Assembly: GCA_036495225.1 (NCBI GenBank)
Contig: DASXNG010000178.1
Coordinates: 1-9,384 of the forward strand
Direction of reading: 5' to 3'
DNA from: Galbitalea sp036495225
GTDB lineage: Bacteria > Actinomycetota > Actinomycetes > Actinomycetales > Microbacteriaceae
DNA length: 9,384 nt
Positions 1 to 6,460 of the stretch are shown piece after piece (position 1 is the stretch's first letter; each line of letters begins with the position of its first letter). The notes beneath the pieces are model-generated. The model was not told the origin of the DNA, did no database searches, and was given only the letters and a program-made list of their open reading frames with translations. The position numbers and the translations under genes are program-made.

Positions 1-390
1 ATGACCCGCGCCCCACCACCCAAGTCCGTCGACATCGAATTCCAGGATGTCGGCGTATCCGCCGAGCGGTTCCGCGACGAAGAGGTCGGCGATCTCATAC
101 CCAAATTCTTCAGGCGTCAGCACCTCGTCGTCTTGCTGGTAGTACCCGACGAAGTACTGCATCTGATCTTCGCGGGCAGTGAGCCCAACTTCGGGTCCCC
201 AAGGGGAGAGATAGACGATGTCGAATCCACGGTCCGCTGCTCGCGCCGACCGAACCTCGACCAACTCATACTCCGTTGGCCCGCCATCACGAAGCTTCCC
301 GAGGCAAGCCAGAAGCGCGGCTTCACCCCAGGTTGGATCGGAAAGCCGCTCCAGCTCCTCGATGAGTTGAGCGTGACGCCAAGTAAGCAC
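1..390 (-). CDS. Unrecognised protein, partial (3' end outside window)
   Basis: The minus strand stays open from a stop at 402-400 down to the left edge, giving 130 codons with no in-frame stop. The only plausible start is a GTG at 390-388; no clear Shine-Dalgarno precedes it, so the start is uncertain. The translation reads like a soluble, acidic, aromatic-rich protein: a leucine/glutamate-rich N-terminus (EELERLSD near residue 12), a segment FDIVYLSPWGPEVGL around residues 54-68, then QYFVGYYQQDDE, and EEFGYEIADLF near residue 95. The end falls outside the window. I do not recognise the family. The protein-like composition of this frame contrasts with the arginine- and proline-rich plus-strand reading of the same bases, so I take this strand as the coding one. 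It points the same way as the two small genes to its right, but a 107-base gap separates it from them, so co-transcription is uncertain. Confidence 0.6.
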   Translation of the reverse strand, partial: MLTWRHAQLIEELERLSDPTWGEAALLACLGKLRDGGPTEYELVEVRSARAADRGFDIVYLSPWGPEVGLTAREDQMQYFVGYYQQDDEVLTPEEFGYEIADLFVAEPLGGYADILEFDVDGLGWWGAGH

Positions 391-497
391 GGCTGATTGT
401 TACACGCGTGGCTACGGGAGCCGCCCGCTCAAGGTCCGTTTTTAGCAGCGGGACTCCGCGACCCGCGACGATCACCGCATGCGTAATGTGCGCGGGT
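391..497. other. Intergenic gap with weak hairpin, no gene seen
   Basis: These 107 bases lie between two minus-strand genes. A 5-bp GC stem, GCGGG at 448-452 with CCCGC at 462-466 and a 9-base loop, sits just beyond the stop of the 498-881 gene in its reading direction. It is not followed by a T-run on that strand, so a terminator role is only possible. No convincing promoter for the leftward gene was seen. Confidence 0.3.
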
Positions 498-881
498 TCA
501 GCATTCGTAACGTTGGCAACTGGTGATGAACTCTGTGACCGTGAACACCACCACGGCATCGAAGGCGCACATAGCTCCGACCAGCACGATTAGCAGGGTC
601 GTGCCGATGATGTGAATGCTGCGCTTCCGGGGAGGCATCGCGGCCCATGCGCGTAGGCGACCTCGGATGAGTAGGGCGGCCGCGCCGAGGGTGGTCACCA
701 GCAACGCGCCGATCAGGACCAGTGCGAACGTGCCGCCGATCGACTCGTAACCGGCGAGATCCAGACGCACGTTCGCGGTGAGCAGCAACAGATAGCTGGC
801 AACTATCCCAACCAACCCAAGGATGAGCGCCACCAGTCCAGGCGTGAACAACCCCCTGCGCCACTTTTCCACAGCTGACAT
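498..881 (-). CDS. Small membrane protein, three predicted helices
   Basis: The product is a 127-residue hydrophobic protein of unknown function. Three membrane segments are visible at about residues 14-35, 50-72 and 90-115. A basic N-terminus (KWRR) and a basic loop between helices 2 and 3 (RGRLRAW...PPRKR) suggest an N-in topology by the positive-inside rule. The short C-terminus contains two cysteines. The ATG at 881-879 is supported by an in-frame stop only four codons upstream and by an AGAGG stretch about 11 bases ahead. The start lies 4 bases beyond the stop of the small ORF at 886-1086, so the two are probably translated from one message. No family is recognised, and a function cannot be assigned from sequence alone. 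Confidence 0.7.
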   Translation of the reverse strand: MSAVEKWRRGLFTPGLVALILGLVGIVASYLLLLTANVRLDLAGYESIGGTFALVLIGALLVTTLGAAALLIRGRLRAWAAMPPRKRSIHIIGTTLLIVLVGAMCAFDAVVVFTVTEFITSCQRYEC

Positions 882-885
882 GAGC

Positions 886-1086
886 TCAGATTACCTCTGT
901 GAAAATCCACGGGATCGTCTCCTCCCCGTCCGTGAGCAGAACCCGCGGCCCGATTAGTACGTAGTCCTCGTCGTTCAGGAGCACCGTCTCGAGTCCTGAA
1001 CCGAGGGGTAATCCGAGCAGTTGATACACGCCGCTTATCGGCCGGTCGAATGAGGGTCTTGGACAGCCGTCCGCCGCGGCGGTCAC
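886..1086 (-). CDS. Small hypothetical protein, possibly a gene remnant
   Basis: This is a 66-codon ORF with a GTG start and no visible ribosome binding site. From about residue 12 onward the sequence looks like folded protein (SGVYQLLGLPLGSGL, then NDEDYVLIGPRVLL and IPWIFTEVI), while the first ten residues are low-complexity and overlap a GC palindrome. A stop lies three codons upstream of the GTG, so the frame cannot extend further. Either this is a genuine small protein or the C-terminal end of a gene whose 5' part was lost next to the oxalate operon. Its stop lies 4 bases before the start of the small membrane protein gene, which supports translation of at least its 3' end. No family is recognised. 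Confidence 0.45.
   Translation of the reverse strand: MTAAADGCPRPSFDRPISGVYQLLGLPLGSGLETVLLNDEDYVLIGPRVLLTDGEETIPWIFTEVI
1071..1082. promoter_or_regulatory. 12-bp GC palindrome between divergent genes
   Basis: CCGCCGCGGCGG is a perfect palindrome about 85 bases before the oxc start, at the N-terminal end of the divergent small ORF. It could be a protein-binding site controlling the oxalate operon, but in GC-rich DNA it may be chance. No clear sigma-70 hexamer pair was found between it and oxc. Confidence 0.25.
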
Positions 1087-1167
1087 TCTATTTCATCAGC
1101 AACAGCACCATCCGCCGCAGCGCTCCACAGCTGAGGACAACAACCGCTCCAGAAGAAAGGCACCATC

Positions 1168-2937
1168 ATGACCAGCGAAACTATCGCGCCCGTCGCGCCC
1201 GCAGACCCCCACTCAGGAAACCTGGCGCCCATTCAGACCCCCGACGCGCTGACCAACGGGTTTCACCTCGTGGTTGATGCTCTCAAACTCAATCACGTCC
1301 GAACAATCTACGGAGTCGTCGGTATCCCGATCACTGATCTGGCCCGGATCGCCCAGAGTTCGGGCATTCGCTACATCGGCTTCCGACACGAAACCTCCGC
1401 AGGAAACGCCGCGGCCGCCGCCGGGTTCCTGACCGGTCGCCCAGGGGTCAGCCTCACCGTGTCGGCCCCCGGCTTCCTCAACGGGCTGGTCTCGCTGGCC
1501 GCGGCGACCACGAATTGCTTCCCGATGATCCAGATCAGCGGCTCGAGCGAACGGCACATCATCGACCTGCAGCAGGGGGACTACGAGGAAATGGACCAGC
1601 TCGCCGTGGCCAAGACTTTTGCCAAAGCCGCCTACCGCGTGGATCGCCCGCAGGACATCGGCATCGCGGTCGCTCGAGCTATTCGGACAGCGGTATCGGG
1701 GCGGCCGGGGGGTGTGTACCTCGATGTACCTGCCGATGTCCTCGGTGCCACGCTCGACGCTGTCGAAGGAACAGCGTCTCTGTTCGAAGTGGTAGATCCC
1801 TCGCCTCGCCAGCTCGCTTCCCCCGTCGCGATCGAACGTGCACTCGCGTTACTGAGATCTGCCGAGCGGCCGCTCATCATCCTTGGCAAGGGCGCCGCGT
1901 TCGCGCAGGCCGACGAGTCGATCCGCGACTTCGTCGAAACGACAGGGATTCCGTTCCAGTCGATGTCCATGGCGAAGGGTCTGCTGCCAGACGGTCACCA
2001 GCAGTCCACGGCTGCCGCACGATCGCTTGCCCTCAAGCGCGCTGACGTCGTTCTCCTGCTCGGCGCGCGGCTCAACTGGCTGCTAGCCCACGGTGAGGCG
2101 CCGTACTGGGCGGATGATGTCCGATTCGTTCAGGTCGACGTCGACAGCGCCGAGCTGGACAGCAATCGTCTCATCACCGCGCCCGTCGTCGGTGACATCG
2201 CGTCCGTCGTGGATGCGTTCAACACCGCAATTGCCGCCACACCGGTGCACGTTCCCGCGGCCTGGCCGGCAGAGCTCGACGCCCGCAAACAGACGAACGT
2301 CCAGAAGATGGAGGCTCGCCTCGCAGCGAACCCAACGCCGATGAACTTCTACGGCGCTCTGGGCGCGATCAACAAGGTGCTGGCAGACAACCCGGATGCG
2401 TACGTCGTCAACGAAGGAGCGAACACCCTCGACTTCGGGCGCGACATCCTCGACATGGTGAAGCCGCGGCACCGGCTTGACTCCGGTACCTGGGGCGTGA
2501 TGGGCGTCGGGATGGGTTACGCCATTGCAGCCGCTGTCGAAAGCGGATCCCCGGTGGTCGCCGTCGAAGGCGACAGCGCGTTCGGCTTCTCGGGAATGGA
2601 GCTCGAAACGATCTGCAGATACAAGCTTCCCGTCGTCGTCATCGTCTTCAACAACGGCGGAGTGTACCAGGGCAACGACGTGAACGAGGCGTCGAGCGAG
2701 CCCGCCCCGACAGTGTTGATGCGGGATGCGCGCTATGACCGTCTCATCGAAGCGTTCGGTGGCATCGGATACAACGCGACCACGCCCGCCGACGTCGAAT
2801 CCATGTTCCGCGCGGCCCTCGCCGCCGGTATCCCCGCACTGATCAACTGCGCCGTCGACCCTGCCGCAGGAACACAGAGCGGCCACATCTCGAACCTCAA
2901 CCCGTCGAGCACCGTCCCGGTGCCCGCATCCCACTGA
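1168..2937 (+). CDS. oxc: Oxalyl-CoA decarboxylase
   Basis: This is a thiamine-diphosphate enzyme that decarboxylates oxalyl-CoA to formyl-CoA and CO2 in the cytosol, the central step of anaerobic-type oxalate catabolism. The 589 residues align by eye along their whole length with Oxalobacter formigenes Oxc (568 aa), with a roughly 20-residue longer N-terminus. The N-terminal ThDP half shows IYGVVGIPITDLAR (47-60), and FRHE with the catalytic glutamate at E75. SAPGFLNG and QQGDYEEMD follow, with Y139/E140 matching Oxalobacter Y120/E121. The central domain spans about 215-355. The C-terminal half carries the ThDP/Mg motif GDS (468-470) to NNGG (495-498), followed by Y500. The C-terminal SGHISNLN matches the active-site lid. 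The start is well placed: AGAAAGG lies 7 bases before the ATG. It is the first gene of the operon, 26 bases ahead of the CoA-transferase gene. Confidence 0.97.
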   Translation: MTSETIAPVAPADPHSGNLAPIQTPDALTNGFHLVVDALKLNHVRTIYGVVGIPITDLARIAQSSGIRYIGFRHETSAGNAAAAAGFLTGRPGVSLTVSAPGFLNGLVSLAAATTNCFPMIQISGSSERHIIDLQQGDYEEMDQLAVAKTFAKAAYRVDRPQDIGIAVARAIRTAVSGRPGGVYLDVPADVLGATLDAVEGTASLFEVVDPSPRQLASPVAIERALALLRSAERPLIILGKGAAFAQADESIRDFVETTGIPFQSMSMAKGLLPDGHQQSTAAARSLALKRADVVLLLGARLNWLLAHGEAPYWADDVRFVQVDVDSAELDSNRLITAPVVGDIASVVDAFNTAIAATPVHVPAAWPAELDARKQTNVQKMEARLAANPTPMNFYGALGAINKVLADNPDAYVVNEGANTLDFGRDILDMVKPRHRLDSGTWGVMGVGMGYAIAAAVESGSPVVAVEGDSAFGFSGMELETICRYKLPVVVIVFNNGGVYQGNDVNEASSEPAPTVLMRDARYDRLIEAFGGIGYNATTPADVESMFRAALAAGIPALINCAVDPAAGTQSGHISNLNPSSTVPVPASH

Positions 2938-2963
2938 ACACAAACACAACCAAGGAGCTCATC

Positions 2964-4148
2964 ATGAACACCACCCTGCAGGACTTACACCTCGATTCCA
3001 CCAAACCGTTTCCGCTCGAGGGGATCACGGTCATCGACTTCACCCGCGTGCTAGCCGGACCGACGTGCACCCGGATGATGGCGGACGCCGGAGCACGCAT
3101 CATCAAGATCGAGCGTCCCGGCACAGGCGACGACACCCGCGCCGACCCACCGTTCCTCCCCGACGGGACCAGCGAGTATTACCGATTCGCCAACCTCGGC
3201 AAGGAGAGCATTGCCTTGAATCTGAAGGACCCGGACGACCTCGCCCTCACGAAGCGGATGATTGCACAGGCGGATGTCGTCGTCGAGAACTTCCGCCCCG
3301 GCGTGATGGCGAAGCTTGGGCTCGCGCCAGAAGACCTTGTGGCAGAAAACGAGCGTCTCGTCGTCTGTTCCATCTCAGGCTTCGGCCAGTACGGACCTAT
3401 GCATCTCCAGCCGGCTTACGACACCGTCATCCAGGCGATCTCGGGCATTATGGACGCGACGGGCGAACCCGATGGTGGCCCGACCCGTGTCGGCACCTCC
3501 ATCTCAGACATCCTCGGCGGAATATTCGGCTACTGCGGTGTCGTGACCGCGCTGGCCGCACGGGAGCGCACCGGCAAAGGCACAACCGTCGATGTCGCGA
3601 TGCTCGATGCCACGTTCTCCACACTCGAGCAGGGCCTCATGGATGCGCTCGGGGAGCACGAGCGACCCCACCGGCTCGGCAACCGGCACCCGTCGATGAC
3701 GCCGTTCGACACGTTCAACGCCCAGGACCAGCTCGTGGCGATCTGTGTCGGCAACGATCACCTCTTCGCTGCGCTAGCCATGGCACTGGGTAAGCAGGAA
3801 TGGTCTGCCGACAAGCGGTTCGACAGCAACGAGAACCGGACGGAAAACCATGACGCTCTGAAAACTGAAATCGAGGCAGTGCTCGGGACGGCGCCCGGCC
3901 AGCACTGGGTGGACGTCCTCGACGCGGCCGGAGTGCCGGTCAGCCTCGTGCTCAACGTGGACGATACCCGCAAGCTGCCGCAGATTCTTGCCCGGGGAAT
4001 GGTCAAGGACGTCGGCGGCTACACCGTCCCGGGCAGCCCGCTGAAATTCGGACGCTGGAACTCGGTCGGGACGACCATCCCGTCGCCGTCGCTCGACCAG
4101 CAGGGTGCCGAACTGCGCGCCGAGTTCGTCGGCGTAGCGGTCGCGTGA
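2964..4148 (+). CDS. frc: Class III CoA-transferase, probable formyl-CoA:oxalate type
   Basis: This is a CaiB/BaiF family CoA-transferase. Its position between oxc and an oxalate-CoA ligase gene suggests it moves CoA from formyl-CoA (or another acyl-CoA) to oxalate. Family signatures are the N-terminal LEGITVIDFTRVLAGP (18-33), KIERPGTGD (48-56), VVVENFRPG (105-113), SGFGQYGP (138-145) and the catalytic aspartate D182 in GTSISDILGG. The match GKGTTVDVAMLDA follows. The protein is 394 residues against 428 in Oxalobacter Frc. It lacks the region that carries the tetraglycine loop in Frc; instead GNRHPSMTPFDTF resembles generic succinyl- or carnitine-type members of the family. Donor specificity is therefore an inference from context. 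AAGGAG lies 6 bases before the ATG. The ligase gene follows after 13 bases. Confidence 0.85.
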   Translation: MNTTLQDLHLDSTKPFPLEGITVIDFTRVLAGPTCTRMMADAGARIIKIERPGTGDDTRADPPFLPDGTSEYYRFANLGKESIALNLKDPDDLALTKRMIAQADVVVENFRPGVMAKLGLAPEDLVAENERLVVCSISGFGQYGPMHLQPAYDTVIQAISGIMDATGEPDGGPTRVGTSISDILGGIFGYCGVVTALAARERTGKGTTVDVAMLDATFSTLEQGLMDALGEHERPHRLGNRHPSMTPFDTFNAQDQLVAICVGNDHLFAALAMALGKQEWSADKRFDSNENRTENHDALKTEIEAVLGTAPGQHWVDVLDAAGVPVSLVLNVDDTRKLPQILARGMVKDVGGYTVPGSPLKFGRWNSVGTTIPSPSLDQQGAELRAEFVGVAVA

Positions 4149-4161
4149 ATCGGAGAGAGAG

Positions 4162-5643
4162 ATGCTCGGAATTTACGACCTCCTCGAAGAGGCGGTGCGA
4201 TCGGACCCCGACCGCACCGCCCTGAAGAGCAGCGGCGGCGACCTGACCTATGCCGAACTGGAACGGTCGGCTTCTTTGGCGGCAGCGAGTTTCGAAACCC
4301 AGGGAATCGGGCCTGGCGACGTGGTCGCTCTCTGGACCGACAACAACCCGGATGCGGTTGTCGCGATTCTCGGTCTCGCGCGTATCGGTGCCGTCACTGC
4401 CCCACTCAATCCGACGATGACCGACACGCAAGCGAATCTGCTCATCGACCGGGTTCGTCCGGACGCCGTCCTACTCCTGGGCGCTGTGAAAGACCCGTTC
4501 GGCCACAACGCTGCATTACAGCGTGTCCGAGTTTCCACCGACGGCCTCGCTCAAGCGAGCTCCGCACGCCCCGGCCCGCACGATCCCGCTGTGCTGCTCT
4601 TCACCGCGGGTAGCACTGCGGTGCCGAAGACCGTGCCGCTGACCCACCGGAACATCGTGGCATCCATCACCGCCATCCGCACCACGTATCGGCTCTCAAG
4701 CGAAGACACGACCCTCCTGGTGATGCCCGTCAGTCACGGGCACGGACTGATCGGCGGGCTGCTGGCGACCCTCGCTAGTGGTGGAACCGTCGTGCTTCCA
4801 CGCACTGGTCGGTTCTCCGCACACACCTTTCAGCACGAGTTAAAGGATGCGAAAGCAACCTGGTACACCGCATCTCCGACAATGCACCGAATCGCCTTAC
4901 TCCATTCGACGGAGGGTGACCGACCCACACTGCGATTCGTGCGAACCTGCAGCGAGGCGATGCCCCAGCAATTGGCGAGCCAACTGAGCGACGCATTTCA
5001 CGCCCCCGTCATTCCTGCATACGGCCTCACGGAAGCCAGTCATCAAGTGAGCTCCAACCCGCTTCCCCAGGACGGCCCCGTCGATTTCCAAACCGTTGGT
5101 GTCCCCACTGCCGACACCGTTTCAATCCGCACAGGTGACGGAGAAGAAGCGGCAACCGACGTTGAAGGTGAGATTTGGGTCACTGGTCCAACAGTCACCG
5201 ACGGATACCGCGGCGATCCAGAAGGCACCGCTGTAGCGTTCGTCGCGCAGTGGCTTCGAACCGGAGACATCGGATCGCTCGATCACCGTGGGTACCTCAC
5301 GATCACCGGAAGGGTGAAGGACATCATCAATCGGGGCGGTGAGAAGATCGCTCCCGAGGAGATCGAAGACGTCCTCGCAGCCGACCCGACGGTATGCGCA
5401 GCCGTCGCCTTCGGGGCCTCCGACCCGATCTATGGCGAGCACGTCGAGGCTGCCGTTGTCCCCGAACCGGGAACGACTATCGACCCCGACCAATTGATCA
5501 GTCGTCTTCAACAGGCGCTTCCGGCAGCGGCCATCCCGCTGGCGATCCACGTCGTCGACGAGCTCCCACTCACAAGCAAGGGAACGATCGACCGACGCGG
5601 GTTGGCCAAACGCCTCGCAGACACCGATGGGAAGCTCTCATGA
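4162..5643 (+). CDS. Oxalate-CoA ligase (AAE3/Pcs60-like acyl-CoA synthetase)
   Basis: This is an ANL-superfamily ligase, expected to form oxalyl-CoA, AMP and PPi from oxalate, ATP and CoA. The 493 residues closely follow plant AAE3 as I recall it: MPVSHGHGLIGGLLATL (188-204), RFSAHTF (217-223), ATWYTASPTMHRI (232-244), the A5 motif YGLTEASH (287-294), SSNPLPQDGP (297-306), LRTGDIG (365-371), GRVKDIINRGGEKI (383-396) and VAFGASDPIYGE (415-426). The P-loop, FTAGSTAVPK (147-156), departs from the consensus at A153. In the A10 motif TSKGTIDRR (471-479) the usual catalytic lysine position is T475, with a lysine two residues earlier (K473). Oxalate specificity rests on AAE3 similarity and on the oxc/frc neighbours. 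GGAG lies 6 bases before the ATG. The stop overlaps the next start as ATGA. Confidence 0.88.
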   Translation: MLGIYDLLEEAVRSDPDRTALKSSGGDLTYAELERSASLAAASFETQGIGPGDVVALWTDNNPDAVVAILGLARIGAVTAPLNPTMTDTQANLLIDRVRPDAVLLLGAVKDPFGHNAALQRVRVSTDGLAQASSARPGPHDPAVLLFTAGSTAVPKTVPLTHRNIVASITAIRTTYRLSSEDTTLLVMPVSHGHGLIGGLLATLASGGTVVLPRTGRFSAHTFQHELKDAKATWYTASPTMHRIALLHSTEGDRPTLRFVRTCSEAMPQQLASQLSDAFHAPVIPAYGLTEASHQVSSNPLPQDGPVDFQTVGVPTADTVSIRTGDGEEAATDVEGEIWVTGPTVTDGYRGDPEGTAVAFVAQWLRTGDIGSLDHRGYLTITGRVKDIINRGGEKIAPEEIEDVLAADPTVCAAVAFGASDPIYGEHVEAAVVPEPGTTIDPDQLISRLQQALPAAAIPLAIHVVDELPLTSKGTIDRRGLAKRLADTDGKLS

Positions 5644-6410
5644 CTGGTTCGATTGCAAGCCCGCCCGGGTTCCGCGTCGTGGACAAGGACCCGGAAGCCA
5701 TCCGATTCCCGCTCATGGAGCAGCCGGTGGTGGGTTTCCTGCTTGCCATCATTGCCGGTCTTTTGAACGCGTGGAGTTTGGCGACCACTCAAACCTTCGC
5801 GACAGTGCAATCGGGAAACGTCGTCTCCGGCGGGTACTACCTCGTAACGGGAGACTGGCAGCGCTTCTCCGTTGCGATGCTCTCCGTGCTGTTCTTCGGT
5901 CTCGGGTCCGCGCTCTGCGGCGTCCTGATCACCACGACCTGGCGGCACAAGAAGAGCTTCACCGCTCCTGTTCTGTTTATCCTTACCGGCCTGCTCGCGC
6001 TGCTTGCGGTCTTGGCATTCATCGGCCAGGTCGACAGTATTCTCATCGCCTGGGGGGTCAGCTTTGCCGCTGGCGCGCAGGGGAACGCCTTCCACAAGGA
6101 CCACGGCATGCTGTACGGCGCGGTCGCGGTCACCTTCGTCGTGCAGATGGCTTTCAACTTCCTGGCCCAGTCCTTCTTCGAAAAAAAGGGCATCAACGGC
6201 GAGCCGAACCTCCGGTGGGCAGGCTTTTTCTTCCTGGTCATTCTCGGTTTCGCCGGCGGAGGAGCTGTCGGTGTCCTTGCGAACTACCTGTTCGACGGCG
6301 CATCCATCGCTCTGGCCGCCCTCATCACACTGGGGATCGGGATCGCTGCCGTCCGGACTCAGGCGTCAAATCTCCGCGCCGACCCGACCCCCGGCGGAAC
6401 GTTCGCCTGA
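5640..6410 (+). CDS. DUF1275 (YoaK-like) membrane protein of the oxalate operon
   Basis: This is a 256-residue polytopic membrane protein with about six to seven helices: roughly 30-49, 76-97, 110-128, 131-148, 157-178, 192-213 and 220-238. Features typical of DUF1275/YoaK proteins are GLLNAWSLATTQTFATVQSGNVVSGG (two blocks within 40-65, with the QSGN core at 57-60) and the second-half repeat FAAGAQGNAF (142-151). The biochemical function of the family is unknown. It is the last gene of the operon and its ATG overlaps the ligase stop (ATGA at 5640-5643), so its translation is coupled to oxalate catabolism; GGGAAG precedes the ATG. No OxlT-type MFS antiporter is present in the window. A role in oxalate uptake or formate export is therefore attractive but is inferred from position only. 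The open frame extends upstream of 5640, but that reading is a shadow of the ligase gene. Confidence 0.85.
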   Translation: MTGSIASPPGFRVVDKDPEAIRFPLMEQPVVGFLLAIIAGLLNAWSLATTQTFATVQSGNVVSGGYYLVTGDWQRFSVAMLSVLFFGLGSALCGVLITTTWRHKKSFTAPVLFILTGLLALLAVLAFIGQVDSILIAWGVSFAAGAQGNAFHKDHGMLYGAVAVTFVVQMAFNFLAQSFFEKKGINGEPNLRWAGFFFLVILGFAGGGAVGVLANYLFDGASIALAALITLGIGIAAVRTQASNLRADPTPGGTFA

Positions 6411-6442
6411 ACCTCGCATTCCGTGTGCCCACTTCCCTCGGC

Positions 6443-6460
6443 GCTGTGCTATGCAACAGC
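6443..6460. terminator. Weak hairpin between convergent genes
   Basis: GCTGT (6443-6447) pairs with ACAGC (6456-6460) across an 8-base loop, between the stop of the DUF1275 gene and overlapping the stop of the opposing gene at 6449. The stem is short and has no T-run on either strand. It could serve as a shared bidirectional terminator for the 38-base convergent gap, but the support is thin. Confidence 0.2.

Noticed and set aside
1..396. Plus-strand 131-codon ORF open from the left edge
   Set aside because: The minus strand of the same bases has an equally open frame with a much more protein-like composition; the plus reading is its shadow.
448..466. Rho-independent terminator next to the TTTTT at 439-443
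   Set aside because: The T-run lies on the 5' side of the hairpin on the plus strand, and the minus strand has A's there, so it does not form a proper terminator in either direction.
2083..2949. 288-codon minus-strand ORF opposite oxc
   Set aside because: It lies entirely antisense to the strongly conserved oxc gene, has repetitive Val/Arg/Asp/His composition typical of GC-rich antisense frames, and shows no family motif.
3065..3793. 242-codon plus-strand ORF inside the CoA-transferase gene
   Set aside because: Extremely arginine-rich and out of frame with a well-conserved CaiB/BaiF enzyme.
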